Shown here: positions 29,165 through 40,488 of the stretch, piece by piece
Numbering within the stretch: position 1 is the first letter of the stretch
Layout: each line of letters opens with the position of its first letter
Source of the DNA: Blattabacterium cuenoti
Lineage (GTDB): Bacteria; Bacteroidota; Bacteroidia; Flavobacteriales; Blattabacteriaceae
DNA length: 64,000 bases
Reading direction: 5' to 3'
NCBI RefSeq assembly: GCF_014252055.1
Contig: NZ_CP059208.1
Coordinates: 124,001 to 188,000, forward strand
Notes under the pieces: generated by a model
What the model was told of the DNA's origin: nothing
The model's input: only the letters and a program-made list of their open reading frames with translations
Database searches by the model: none
Program-made: the position numbers and the translations under genes

Positions 29165-30181
29165 ATGATAGTAAAAGATAGTAAAAGTCATTTTTTTAAT
29201 TTAAACAATATTTTTGTGTCTTATTCTTCAGAAAAATCTTTAAATCCAAAAACTATTAAAGATTTTATTGGTCAAAACGAAATTTTAGAAAATTTAAAAG
29301 TATTTATTCAAGCAGCTAAAAAAAGAAAAGAATGTTTAGATCATATTTTATTTCATGGACCTCCTGGTTTAGGAAAAACAACATTAGCTTATATTGTTGC
29401 CAATGAATTATGTGTTAATATAACTGTTACCTCAGGATCTGTTTTGGATAAACCAGGAGATTTAGCTGGATTACTTATTCATTTAAAATTAAATGATGTT
29501 ATTTTTATCGATGAAATTCACCGTCTTTCTCCAATAGTAGAAGAATATCTATATTCTGCTATGGAAAATTATAAAATAGATATTATTATAGATTCTGGTT
29601 CTAATGCTAAATCAGTACAAATAGATTTATCTCCTTTTACTTTAATAGGAGCTACTACAAAATCTGGATTACTTACAGCTCCTATGCGTTCTAGATTTGG
29701 AATAAATTTCCGTCTTAGTTATTATCAAAAAGAATTACTGAAGAATATTGTAAATCGCAGTGCAAAAGTATTAAATATTCCAATAACAGAAGAAGCTTGT
29801 CACGAAATTGCTAATAGAAGTCGTGGTACTCCACGAATAGCTAATGCTTTACTTCGTAGAATTCGTGATTTTGCACAAATAAAAGGAAATGGAACTATTG
29901 ATCTTAATATATGCAATACCGGATTGGAGTCTCTTCATGTAGATGAATATGGGTTAGATGAAATGGATCATAGAATACTTCAATCTATTATTGATTACTT
30001 TAAAGGTGGACCAGTAGGAATAAATACTATAGCTATATCTGTTAATGAAAATCCAGAAACTATAGAAGAAGTTTATGAACCTTTTCTTATACAAGAAGGA
30101 TATCTCATAAGAACTCCAAGAGGAAGAAAAGTTACAAGGTTAGCATATCAACATATGAAACGAAAATCTCAAAAAAAATAA
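29165..30181 (+). CDS. ruvB: Holliday junction branch migration helicase RuvB
   Basis: RuvB is the hexameric AAA+ motor that moves Holliday junctions together with RuvA. The 338 residues include Walker A GPPGLGKTT (65-73), Walker B FIDEIHRL near 117, the sensor GATTKSGLL near 163, and the winged-helix C-terminus ending in RTPRGRKVT. The N-terminus begins with about 28 less conserved residues before the conserved KDFIGQ. RuvA and RuvC are not in the window; the RuvX-like protein is at 57489. purA follows after 71 bp. Confidence 0.96.
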   Translation: MIVKDSKSHFFNLNNIFVSYSSEKSLNPKTIKDFIGQNEILENLKVFIQAAKKRKECLDHILFHGPPGLGKTTLAYIVANELCVNITVTSGSVLDKPGDLAGLLIHLKLNDVIFIDEIHRLSPIVEEYLYSAMENYKIDIIIDSGSNAKSVQIDLSPFTLIGATTKSGLLTAPMRSRFGINFRLSYYQKELLKNIVNRSAKVLNIPITEEACHEIANRSRGTPRIANALLRRIRDFAQIKGNGTIDLNICNTGLESLHVDEYGLDEMDHRILQSIIDYFKGGPVGINTIAISVNENPETIEEVYEPFLIQEGYLIRTPRGRKVTRLAYQHMKRKSQKK

Positions 30182-30216
30182 GATAAAATATTTTTTCTTA
30201 TCTCTATAAGAAGGCT

Positions 30217-30224
30217 TAACTTTG
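30217..30224 (+). promoter_or_regulatory. Bacteroidota-type -7 box upstream of purA
   Basis: TAACTTTG matches TAnnTTTG and ends 28 nt before the purA ATG. It may be the start of transcription for the purine block that runs to guaA. No TTG was seen at the -33 distance. Confidence 0.45.
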
Positions 30225-30237
30225 TTCTAAAATGTAA

Positions 30238-31536
<1,299 letters not shown>

Positions 31537-31559
31537 CGATTTTTTCATAAATATTAAAT

Positions 31560-32996
31560 ATGGAAAAATATAGTAACCCATTAATAGAAAGATATAGCAG
31601 TAAAGAAATGTTATATAATTTTTCTCCAAAAAAAAAGTTCTCTACTTGGAGAAAATTATGGTTGTATTTAGCAAAATATCAAAAAGAATTAGGATTAAAT
31701 ATTAGTGATGAACAAATACAGGATTTAAAAAAAAATTTATTAAACATCGACTGGAAAAGAGTTAGTTTCTTTGAAAAAAAGTTTCGTCATGATGTAATGG
31801 CACATTTATATGCTTTTGGAGAAAAAGCTGTTATAGCAAAACCTATTATTCATCTTGGGGTTACTAGCGCATTTTTAGGGGATAATACCGATATTATTCT
31901 TATTCGAGATGGATTAGAAATTTTACTTAAAAAATTGATTAACATTATTTTTCGCTTTAGAAATTTATCTATAGAATATCATGATATTCCAACTTTAGCT
32001 TTTACTCACTATCAACCTGCTCAATTAACAACTGTTGGGAAACGTATTGCATTATGGATACAGAGTCTTCTACTAGATATAAATGAATTGGAATTCAGGT
32101 TGAAAAGTATTTGTTTTAGAGGAGTAAAAGGAACAGTAGGATCTGCAGCAAGCTTTAAAGAATTATTTAATGGTGATTTACAAAAAACGAAATTTTTGGA
32201 AGAAAAAATATCCAATAAATTTGGATTTAAAAATGTCTTTCCTATTACAAGTCAAACTTATGATAGAAAAATTGATGCACAAATATTAAATTTGTTGTCA
32301 AACATAGCACAATCTGCTCATAAGTTCAGTAATGATTTACGACTTTTGCAAAATTTAAAAGAGATGGAAGAACCTTTTGAAAAAGAACAAATAGGATCTA
32401 GCGCTATGGCATATAAACGTAATCCAATACGAAGTGAAAGAATGTCTTCTCTAGCAAAATTTGTAATTTCTTTATCAAATAGTTCAGCTATGGTAGCAGC
32501 AACTCAATGGTTAGAAAGAACTTTAGATGATTCTGCAAATAGAAGGTTAGTTCTAGCACAATCTTTTTTATCTATAGATGCTATTCTAATAATTTGGAAT
32601 AATATCTTAGAAGATATAGTTATATACCCTAAGGTTATAGAAAAACACATAAGAGATGAACTACCATTTTTAATTACAGAATATCTTATAGTAGAATGTG
32701 TTAGAAAAGGATCAGATAGGCAAGAAATTCATGAAAGAATACGAATTCATTCTATGGAAACAACTTCTAGAATGAAGTTAGAGGGAAAAGAAAATGATTT
32801 TATTCAAAGAGTATTAAATGATGCCAAAATACCAATTGATAAAAAAACAATGGATAAAATATTAAATCCTAAAAATTTTATAGGTTTTTCTTCAGATCAT
32901 ACTTTAGAATTTATTGATAAAAAAGTTAATCCAATATTAAAAAAATATCATTATTTAATTGATTCTGACTTATCAAGTATAGATATACAAGTTTAA
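31560..32996 (+). CDS. purB: Adenylosuccinate lyase
   Basis: PurB removes fumarate at two points: from SAICAR to AICAR and from adenylosuccinate to AMP. The 478 residues belong to the fumarase/aspartase superfamily, with the signature GSSAMAYKRNP (about 279-289) and the earlier LGVTSAFLGDNTD and TLAFTHYQPAQ segments. The fumarate it releases could serve the class 1A PyrD, which is an inference. It ends 3 bp before purL. Confidence 0.96.
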   Translation: MEKYSNPLIERYSSKEMLYNFSPKKKFSTWRKLWLYLAKYQKELGLNISDEQIQDLKKNLLNIDWKRVSFFEKKFRHDVMAHLYAFGEKAVIAKPIIHLGVTSAFLGDNTDIILIRDGLEILLKKLINIIFRFRNLSIEYHDIPTLAFTHYQPAQLTTVGKRIALWIQSLLLDINELEFRLKSICFRGVKGTVGSAASFKELFNGDLQKTKFLEEKISNKFGFKNVFPITSQTYDRKIDAQILNLLSNIAQSAHKFSNDLRLLQNLKEMEEPFEKEQIGSSAMAYKRNPIRSERMSSLAKFVISLSNSSAMVAATQWLERTLDDSANRRLVLAQSFLSIDAILIIWNNILEDIVIYPKVIEKHIRDELPFLITEYLIVECVRKGSDRQEIHERIRIHSMETTSRMKLEGKENDFIQRVLNDAKIPIDKKTMDKILNPKNFIGFSSDHTLEFIDKKVNPILKKYHYLIDSDLSSIDIQV

Positions 32997-32999
32997 TCC

Positions 33000-35900
33000 A
33001 TGAGTTTTAGAATTTATATACAGAAAAAAAATTCTTTCAATGTTGATTCTATAAAAATGTTTCGGGAGATAAAAAGAATGAATATTTCACTAAATGAAAT
33101 TATTATTTATCATATATATGATATTTTTAATATAGATAAAAATATTTTTTTAGATAGTTTGTTAAAAATTTTCGTAGATCCTGTTACAGATATATTTTTT
33201 TATGATAAGATAAGAATTAAAAACCCACATTTTTACATAGATAATTTTGATGATAGAGCAGAAGCTGCTATACTATGCATGAAAATTTTGTATCCTAAAT
33301 TAAATCCTATTATAAAAACAGGTCAGTTAATAGAGCTGATTGGAGTAGATAAGAAAAATAATAGAAAGGATTTTAATAAAATTAAAAGGTATTATCAATA
33401 TCAAAAATTTGATAACTGTAACAAAAAAATTGAAATAAAAGATGATTCTGATCTAAGGATAGATCAATTTATTAATTTTTCTTATGAAAAACTTAAAAAG
33501 TTTCATAAATTATGGAGTCTTTCTATGGGAATTGAAAATTTAATTTTCATACAGAAAAATTTCATAAAAGAAAATAGAAATCCAACAAAAGAAGAAATAC
33601 GTATTTTAGATGCTTACTGGTCTGATCATTGTCGTCATACAACCTTTTTTACAACACTTTCTAAAATTACATTTGATGGAAAATTTAAAAAATTATATCA
33701 AGATATATTTATAAAATATTTAAAGGATAGAGAAAAAATAGGTTTTTCCAAAAAACCCATAAATTTTATGGATTTATCTAATATGCCTTATAATATTCTT
33801 TATCGGAAAGGAAAATTAAAAAATTTTGTTTTATCTAATGAACATAATTCTTGTCTCATTAAGATAGATGTAGACATTATAAAAAAAGATAAAATTGAAA
33901 AAGAAAAATGGTATCTTTTGTTTAAAAATGAAACTCATAATCACCCAACTGAAATAGATCCATTTGGAGGTGCTTCTACATGTATAGGAGGGGCTATTCG
34001 TGATCCTTTATCTGGAAGGGGGTATGTTTATCAAGGAATAAGGTTAAGTGGAGCAGGAAATCCTATAAAACAAAAAATTATTAATGAAAAATTATCTCAA
34101 CATAAAATTTGTTTAGAATCAGCTATGGGTTATAGTTCTTATGGAAATAAGATAGGATTAGCTACTTCTCATGTTCATGAAATTTATCATGATAGATATG
34201 TAGCAAAAAGAATGGAAGTAGGAATGGTTATTGGAGCAGTTCCTATTAATTTTGTAAAACAAGAAAAACCAGAGAAAGGAGATGCAGTTTTATTAATTGG
34301 AGGGTTAACAGGAAAGGAGGGAATAGGTGGAGCTACAGATTCATCTAAAGAATTTTATGATAATTCGAAAAAAAATATAGTAGAAAAAGGAAACCCATTA
34401 ATAGAACGTAAAATACAAAGATTTTTTAGAAGAAAAGAGGTTATTTCATTGATAAAAAAGTGTAATGATTTTGGTGCAGGAGGCGCTGCAGTAGCTATAG
34501 GTGAACTAAGTAATAGTATAGAACTTTATTTAGATAAAATTCCTATTAAAAAAAAAATAACAGATACAGAGATGGAGGCTATAGATATTGCTCTTTCCGA
34601 ATCACAAGAACGTATAGCTGTAGTATTAGATTCTAAAAATGTCAAAAAATTTATTTGTTTAGCTAATGAAGAAAATATTATAGCTGTATATATAGCTAAA
34701 ATAACTGATAATAAAAGAATTATATTTTCTTATAAAGATCATAAAATTCTTAATTTGGATAGTTATTTTTTGAATACAGGAGGAGTTAGAAAAAAACAGG
34801 ACGTTAAAGTAGTTTCTCCAGTTTCAATTTCTCCTTTCAAAAAAAAAATAAAATTTAGTGAAAAAAAATTTATAAAAACCATTTCTGAATTAAATATAGC
34901 TTCTCAAAAAAGTCTTGTAGAAATGTTTGATAGTACTGTAGGTGGAACTACTGTTTTAATGCCTTTCGGAGGAAAATATCAAATGACCCCATCTGAAGGG
35001 AGCGTTCATAAAATTCCCGTTCATGATGAAAAAATAACTAATACAGTTAGTTTTGCTGCTTGGGGTTTTCATCCTGAAATTTCTATTTGGAGTCCATTTC
35101 ATGGAGGCATGTATGCAATAGTGGAATGTATTTCTAAAATTGTTTCTATGGGAGGATATTATAAGAATATCTATTTTAGTTTTCAAGAATATTATCAGAA
35201 ATTGGGGAATAATCCAGAAAATTGGGGGGAACCTTTTTCTGCTTTATTGGGAGCTTATCATGCACAAATGAATTTGGAATTGGCTTCTATAGGAGGAAAA
35301 GATTCAATGTCAGGAACGTATAAAAATATACATGTTCCTCCTACATTTATAGCCTTTGGGGTAGCTAAAGGTTCATATTTTAATGTAATTTCTCCTGAAT
35401 TAAAAAAAGTAGGAAATAAAATATATTTATATGATCACAAGCTGTTAGAAAATGAAATGCCTGATTTTAATTCTATAAAAAATGCTTATGATCAGATTTA
35501 CAAAGGAATCTGTTCTAAAACTATTGTTTCTATAAAAACGATAAAAGATGGAGGTATTTCTATTGCTATTGCAAAAATGGCATTTGGAAATCGTTTAGGA
35601 GCAATTATAAATTGTAAAAAAAATTTGTTTGAAACTCATATAGGATCTTTAATTATAGAAACTAATTCTAATATTTCTTCAGATAATTTTATTCTAATAG
35701 GAGAAGTGGTCTCTGATAAATATTTATTTTTTAATGAAATACAGATTAAAATCGATAAAGCAATCGAAAGTTGGTCAAAAACTTTAGAACCAATTTACTC
35801 CTATAATGAAAATGAAGAAAAACAAAATTTCGATTCTAATAATTTTTTAGAAAAAAAATTATTAGATAAAAAACATATACCTATTTCATCATATAATAAA

Positions 35901-36722
35901 AATAAATATAAGTACAAAAAAAAAGGAACTCCACATGTTTTTATTCCAATATTTCCAGGAACAAATAACGAGTTTGAATCTATTAGAGCCTTCAAAAAAG
36001 AAGGAGCTGTAGTAGATAGTTTTGTTTTCAAAAATATAAATGATCAAGATGTAACAGAATCTATCCTTTATATTAAAAAATACATAGAATCTACACAAAT
36101 ATTTATGCTTTGTGGAGGATTTAGTGCTGGAGATGAACCAGATGGAGCTGGAAAATTTATCGCAACTGTATTACAGAATAAACTTATTAAAGATGCTATC
36201 ATAGATTTTCTTGAAAGAGATGGATTAATATTAGGTATATGTAATGGGTTTCAAGGATTGATAAAATCTGGATTGTTACCTTATGGAAAAGTAAGTTTAA
36301 GAAATCATAAATCTCCTACGTTAACCTATAATAAAATAGAAAAGCATATATCACAATGTGTACATATTAAGATAATTTCAGACAATTCTCCATGGTTAAA
36401 TGGCATGAAAAATAAAGTATACACCTTTCCTATTTCTCATGGAGAAGGTAGATTTTACGCTAGTAAAGAAATAACGAATTCTCTATTTAAAAAAAGTCAG
36501 GTAGCATCGCAATATGTAGATTTACAAGGCAATCCTAGTTTAGAAAGATCTTATAACCCCAATGGGTCTATTAGATCTATTGAAGGATTATTAAGTGAAG
36601 ATGGAAAAATCTATGGAAGAATGACACACCCAGAACGTTGTAATAATGGATTATTAAAAAATATTCCTAACATTTATCATGAAGAATCCATTTTTAAAAA
36701 TGCGGTAGAATATTTTTTATAA
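33000..36722 (+). CDS. purL: Phosphoribosylformylglycinamidine synthase, single-chain form
   Basis: PurL converts FGAR and glutamine to FGAM using ATP. At 1240 residues this is the large single-chain form, not the split PurS/Q/L form. It has an N-terminal PurS-like region, a linker with AYWSDHCRHTTF, two AIRS-like halves (KNETHNHPTEIDPFGGA; GGKDSMSGTY), and a C-terminal class I glutaminase with the cysteine in GICNGFQG (near residue 1081) and HPERCNN near the end. The N-terminal third is more diverged than the rest. purE follows after 19 bp. Confidence 0.96.
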   Translation: MSFRIYIQKKNSFNVDSIKMFREIKRMNISLNEIIIYHIYDIFNIDKNIFLDSLLKIFVDPVTDIFFYDKIRIKNPHFYIDNFDDRAEAAILCMKILYPKLNPIIKTGQLIELIGVDKKNNRKDFNKIKRYYQYQKFDNCNKKIEIKDDSDLRIDQFINFSYEKLKKFHKLWSLSMGIENLIFIQKNFIKENRNPTKEEIRILDAYWSDHCRHTTFFTTLSKITFDGKFKKLYQDIFIKYLKDREKIGFSKKPINFMDLSNMPYNILYRKGKLKNFVLSNEHNSCLIKIDVDIIKKDKIEKEKWYLLFKNETHNHPTEIDPFGGASTCIGGAIRDPLSGRGYVYQGIRLSGAGNPIKQKIINEKLSQHKICLESAMGYSSYGNKIGLATSHVHEIYHDRYVAKRMEVGMVIGAVPINFVKQEKPEKGDAVLLIGGLTGKEGIGGATDSSKEFYDNSKKNIVEKGNPLIERKIQRFFRRKEVISLIKKCNDFGAGGAAVAIGELSNSIELYLDKIPIKKKITDTEMEAIDIALSESQERIAVVLDSKNVKKFICLANEENIIAVYIAKITDNKRIIFSYKDHKILNLDSYFLNTGGVRKKQDVKVVSPVSISPFKKKIKFSEKKFIKTISELNIASQKSLVEMFDSTVGGTTVLMPFGGKYQMTPSEGSVHKIPVHDEKITNTVSFAAWGFHPEISIWSPFHGGMYAIVECISKIVSMGGYYKNIYFSFQEYYQKLGNNPENWGEPFSALLGAYHAQMNLELASIGGKDSMSGTYKNIHVPPTFIAFGVAKGSYFNVISPELKKVGNKIYLYDHKLLENEMPDFNSIKNAYDQIYKGICSKTIVSIKTIKDGGISIAIAKMAFGNRLGAIINCKKNLFETHIGSLIIETNSNISSDNFILIGEVVSDKYLFFNEIQIKIDKAIESWSKTLEPIYSYNENEEKQNFDSNNFLEKKLLDKKHIPISSYNKNKYKYKKKGTPHVFIPIFPGTNNEFESIRAFKKEGAVVDSFVFKNINDQDVTESILYIKKYIESTQIFMLCGGFSAGDEPDGAGKFIATVLQNKLIKDAIIDFLERDGLILGICNGFQGLIKSGLLPYGKVSLRNHKSPTLTYNKIEKHISQCVHIKIISDNSPWLNGMKNKVYTFPISHGEGRFYASKEITNSLFKKSQVASQYVDLQGNPSLERSYNPNGSIRSIEGLLSEDGKIYGRMTHPERCNNGLLKNIPNIYHEESIFKNAVEYFL

Positions 36723-36741
36723 AAAAAAATTTATAAATAAA

Positions 36742-37245
36742 ATGAACATAAAAATAGCCATTTTTCTAGGAAGTAGTTCTGATAAACCAATCATGAAAAA
36801 AGGAGTAGATATTTTAAATAAATTTAACATAGGTTATAAATCTTATATTATATCTGCTCATAGATTACCAGATATATTATCAAATACTATAAAAAAAGTA
36901 GAATCGAAAGGAATAGATATAATAATATCAGGAGCTGGATTATCTGCTCATTTACCTGGAATAATTGCATCAAAAACAATTATTCCTGTTATAGGAATTC
37001 CTTTTCATAATTGTAAAAATAAAAATGGAGAAGGATCATTAGGTGGATTGGATGCTCTTTTTTCTATAATACAAATGCCAAAAGATGTTCCTGTTGCTAC
37101 AGTAGGCATAAATAATTCATACAATGCAGCTTTATTAGCTGTTCATATTTTAGCTATGAAATATGAGAATATAAAAAAATTATTAGTAGAATTCCGAATG
37201 GAAAAAAAAGAAAGATTACTATCTGAGATAGAGCAACATTTATGA
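36742..37245 (+). CDS. purE: 5-(carboxyamino)imidazole ribonucleotide mutase, class I PurE
   Basis: PurE supplies CAIR in purine synthesis. The 167 residues have the class I motifs GSSSDKPIM, SAHRLPD and GAGLSAHLPGIIASKT. A short insertion of about seven residues (around 93-99, near HNCKNKNGEG) is present relative to the E. coli enzyme. Class I PurE normally works on N5-CAIR made by PurK, but no purK lies next to it or anywhere in the window. purK may be elsewhere, or the enzyme may use AIR plus abundant CO2. It sits 3 bp before purC. Confidence 0.95.
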   Translation: MNIKIAIFLGSSSDKPIMKKGVDILNKFNIGYKSYIISAHRLPDILSNTIKKVESKGIDIIISGAGLSAHLPGIIASKTIIPVIGIPFHNCKNKNGEGSLGGLDALFSIIQMPKDVPVATVGINNSYNAALLAVHILAMKYENIKKLLVEFRMEKKERLLSEIEQHL

Positions 37246-37248
37246 TTT

Positions 37249-37989
37249 ATGAGTTTAAAAAAAACAATTAAAAAAAATCTTCTTTTAGAAGGAAAAACAA
37301 AAAAAGTTTATCTTTCTGAGAATCCATTTGAAGTAATTATTCATTACAAAGATGATATAACATCCTTAGATGGATTAAAAAGAAATATTATTCCTGATAA
37401 AGGAATTTTAAATAATGAAATTACTATATTTATATTTAATTTATTAAATAATTCTGGAATAAAAACCCATTTTATACGGAAGATCAATAATAGAGAACAA
37501 TTATGTCATAAAGTAAACATCTATCCTTTAGAATTTGTTGTTCGTAATATAGTTTCAGGAAGTATTTCTAAACGTTTGGGAATGAAGGAAGGAATGCGTA
37601 TTTCAAATCCAATATTTGAAATTTTTTACAAAAATGATAATTTGAAGGATCCGTTAATTAATGATCATCATGCTGTATTTTTACAGATAATTTCTTATAA
37701 AGAATTAAGTGGTATTTATAAAATTATATCAAATGTAAATAATATTCTTAAAAAGTATTTATTTGATAAAAACATTATATTAGTAGATTTTAAAATGGAA
37801 TTTGGAAAAGATAAAAAAAATCAAATTTTGCTTTCTGATGAAATCAGTCCTGATACTTGTAGATTATGGGATAAAAAAACTATGAAAAAACTAGATAAAG
37901 ATCAATTTAGAATGGGGGTTAAGGAAGAAAAAATCATTGATGTTTATATGGAAGTATTAAAAAGATTAAATATAAGTTCATCTAACTAA
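37249..37989 (+). CDS. purC: SAICAR synthase
   Basis: PurC condenses CAIR with aspartate using ATP. The 246 residues include LLEGKTKKVYLSENP at the N-terminus (nucleotide loop), the aspartate-site region PLEFVVRNIVSGS, and the metal/ATP-site stretch VDFKMEFGKD with LSDEISPDTCRLWD. Length and motifs are those of the compact bacterial enzyme. It lies between purE (3 bp) and purF (29 bp). Confidence 0.96.
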   Translation: MSLKKTIKKNLLLEGKTKKVYLSENPFEVIIHYKDDITSLDGLKRNIIPDKGILNNEITIFIFNLLNNSGIKTHFIRKINNREQLCHKVNIYPLEFVVRNIVSGSISKRLGMKEGMRISNPIFEIFYKNDNLKDPLINDHHAVFLQIISYKELSGIYKIISNVNNILKKYLFDKNIILVDFKMEFGKDKKNQILLSDEISPDTCRLWDKKTMKKLDKDQFRMGVKEEKIIDVYMEVLKRLNISSSN

Positions 37990-38018
37990 TGTAATGATAT
38001 TGATTTTATAGATATAAG

Positions 38019-39437
38019 ATGATATCTCAATTATTCCTTCATAAGGATGATGATAAATTTCATGATGAATGCGGTATTTTCGGAGTTTATTCTCCTGAAA
38101 AAATCGATACCTTTTCTTTGATTCAATTTGGACTTTTTGCATTACAACACCGCGGACAGGAAGCTTGTGGATTTTCTGTTCTTCGAGATGGATTTATTTT
38201 ATCTCATAAGAGCGAAGGTCTTGTTTTAGATTGTTTTAGAAAAATTTATAATTCCAAATGTTATCAAGGTAATGCGGTAATTGGACATACGCGTTATTCT
38301 ACAGAAGGAGGACAAAGTAAAAAAAATATTCAACCTTTTTTCGGAAAAGATTCTTATGGAAAAAGTACTATATCTATAGTACATAATGGAAATGTAGTTA
38401 ATGCAAAATCTATTAGAAAAAAATTGGAATCTGAAGGAATAAATTTTATATCTGAATACTCAGATTCAGAAGTAATATTACGTTTAATTCAAAAATATTT
38501 GTTGAAATATGATGGTGACTTAGAAAAATCTATAAAAAAAACATCCTTAAATATTAAAGGAGCTTATTCAGTTATAGTACTTATGGATAATAAAATTGCA
38601 GCTTTTCGAGATCCAAATGGAATAAGACCTCTATGTTATGGAATGCTTGATGATAAAAGTTATATATTTAGTTCAGAAACTTGTGGAATAGATTCTGTTG
38701 GAGGATTTTACATAAGAGATTTATTTCCAGGAGAAATTATAATAGCATATGAAAGATCAATTAAATTTTCTATAATAAGAAAAAAAGAATATTTAAATAA
38801 AAGAATATGTTCTTTCGAATATATTTACTTTTCTCGTCCAGATTCATTGATTGAAAATATGAATGTTTATGAAATTAGAGAAAAATGTGGAGAAAAACTT
38901 TATGAACAACATCCAGTCAAAGCAGATGTAGTAATTGGAGTCCCAGATTCTGGAGTTCCAGCTTCCATTGGATATTCTAAAGTATCTGGAATTCCATTCA
39001 AACCAATATTAGTAAAGAATAAATATATCGGAAGATCTTTTATTCTTCCAAAACAAGAAATGCGAGAAAAAATGGTTAATTTAAAACTTAACCCAATATT
39101 ACATGAGATAAAAGGAAAACATGTAGTTATTATAGATGATTCTATCGTTCGTGGAACGACCAGTCGTAGACTAGTATATATTTTGAGAAAAGCAGGAGCA
39201 AAAAAAATTCATTTCAGAAGTGCTTCTCCGCCTATTATAGCTCCATGTCATTTAGGGGTGGATACTCCAAGTAGAAAAGATCTTATTTCATATAATCATA
39301 TGAAAAAAAATATACAAAAAATCTTAGATGTAGATAGCTTAGAATTTTTAAGCATGGAAAATTTAATAGAAATCCTAGGAGGATATAATTATTGTTTTGG
39401 ATGTTTTACTGGATATTATCCTGTGTATAATAAATAA
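38019..39437 (+). CDS. purF: Amidophosphoribosyltransferase
   Basis: PurF makes phosphoribosylamine from PRPP and glutamine, the committed step of purine synthesis. The 472 residues start with a 17-residue propeptide before the nucleophile Cys18 (DECGIFG), as in the Bacillus-type enzyme. Cysteines in ICSFEYIYFSRPDS, APCHLGVDT and YCFGCFTG match the four ligands of the Bacillus [4Fe-4S] cluster, so an oxygen-sensitive iron-sulfur form is likely. The PRPP loop is VVIIDDSIVRGTT. purM follows after 55 bp. Confidence 0.96.
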   Translation: MISQLFLHKDDDKFHDECGIFGVYSPEKIDTFSLIQFGLFALQHRGQEACGFSVLRDGFILSHKSEGLVLDCFRKIYNSKCYQGNAVIGHTRYSTEGGQSKKNIQPFFGKDSYGKSTISIVHNGNVVNAKSIRKKLESEGINFISEYSDSEVILRLIQKYLLKYDGDLEKSIKKTSLNIKGAYSVIVLMDNKIAAFRDPNGIRPLCYGMLDDKSYIFSSETCGIDSVGGFYIRDLFPGEIIIAYERSIKFSIIRKKEYLNKRICSFEYIYFSRPDSLIENMNVYEIREKCGEKLYEQHPVKADVVIGVPDSGVPASIGYSKVSGIPFKPILVKNKYIGRSFILPKQEMREKMVNLKLNPILHEIKGKHVVIIDDSIVRGTTSRRLVYILRKAGAKKIHFRSASPPIIAPCHLGVDTPSRKDLISYNHMKKNIQKILDVDSLEFLSMENLIEILGGYNYCFGCFTGYYPVYNK

Positions 39438-39492
39438 AAAAAATGACTGTATATAATAATATATGGGGAATAACAATAACTAACTACTATAT

Positions 39493-40479
39493 ATGAAAGA
39501 AAGTAATAGGAAGAAAATAGATACAATTAGCAAAATCTTGAAAAAAACTTATAATAATAGAGTTCTTAGTACTTTGGATCATTTTTCTGGATTCTATAAA
39601 ATATCTAGATTAGGATATGAAGATCCTATTTTAATTTCTGGAGTAGATGGAGTTGGTACAAAATTACGTTTAGCTTTAGATCATAAAAAATATGATCTAA
39701 TTGGAATAGATTGTTTTGCTATGTGTATAAATGATGTTTTATGTCATGGAGCAACTCCTTTATTTTTTCTAGATTATTTAGCTTGTGGAAAACTTGATAA
39801 TTCTATTATAAATAAAATAATACATGGTATAGCTTTATCTTGCAAAAGTACAAATACATGTCTTATTGGAGGAGAAACTGCGGAAATGCCTGGAATATAC
39901 AAAGAAAATGATTATGATGTTGCAGGGTTTTGTGTAGGAATTGTAGAAAGAAATAAAATTATAGATGGAAAAAAATCCATTCTAAAAGGAGATATTCTAG
40001 TAGGACTTCCTTCTTCAGGAATCCATAGTAATGGATTTACTTTAATCAGAAAGATCTTTTCTAAAGATGATTTGATGGTTGATTTTCAAAAAAAGCCTTT
40101 TTTTGAAACTCTTTTAAAACCTACAAAAATATACTATTCTTCTATTCATACTTTATTCAAAGAATTTAATATACATGGTATAGCTCATATTACAGGAGGA
40201 GGAATATTAGAGAATATTTATAGAATTCTTCCAAATAATTTATCTTCTATAATAATGAAAGACAAAATACCTATTCAACCTATTTTTAACTATATTCAAA
40301 AAAAAGGAAATTTACTGGATAAAGAAATGTGGAATACTTTTAATATGGGAGTAGGTATGGTATTAGTGATTCCCCTTTATCAAAAAAATTCTATTCTACA
40401 TAGATTACGAATGTTAGGAGAAAATCCTTTTATATTTGGGAATATTGTTGTAGGAGATAAAAAAGTATTATTAAAATAG
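39493..40479 (+). CDS. purM: Phosphoribosylformylglycinamidine cyclo-ligase
   Basis: PurM closes the imidazole ring to make AIR, using ATP. The 328 residues show ISGVDGVGTKLRLA, the signature DCFAMCINDVLCHGATPLFFLDY and GGETAEMPGIY, then HITGGGILENIYRILP in the C-terminal half. The protein is complete. It lies 9 bp before purN in the purine block. Confidence 0.96.
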   Translation: MKESNRKKIDTISKILKKTYNNRVLSTLDHFSGFYKISRLGYEDPILISGVDGVGTKLRLALDHKKYDLIGIDCFAMCINDVLCHGATPLFFLDYLACGKLDNSIINKIIHGIALSCKSTNTCLIGGETAEMPGIYKENDYDVAGFCVGIVERNKIIDGKKSILKGDILVGLPSSGIHSNGFTLIRKIFSKDDLMVDFQKKPFFETLLKPTKIYYSSIHTLFKEFNIHGIAHITGGGILENIYRILPNNLSSIIMKDKIPIQPIFNYIQKKGNLLDKEMWNTFNMGVGMVLVIPLYQKNSILHRLRMLGENPFIFGNIVVGDKKVLLK

Positions 40480-40488
40480 AAATTTTTC

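Noticed and set aside
30195-30212. Perfect 7-bp hairpin TTCTTAT/ATAAGAA after ruvB
   Set aside because: It is followed on the plus strand by no T-run, and the T-rich side lies before it, so it does not fit a ruvB terminator. The short A+T stem is within what chance gives in this composition.
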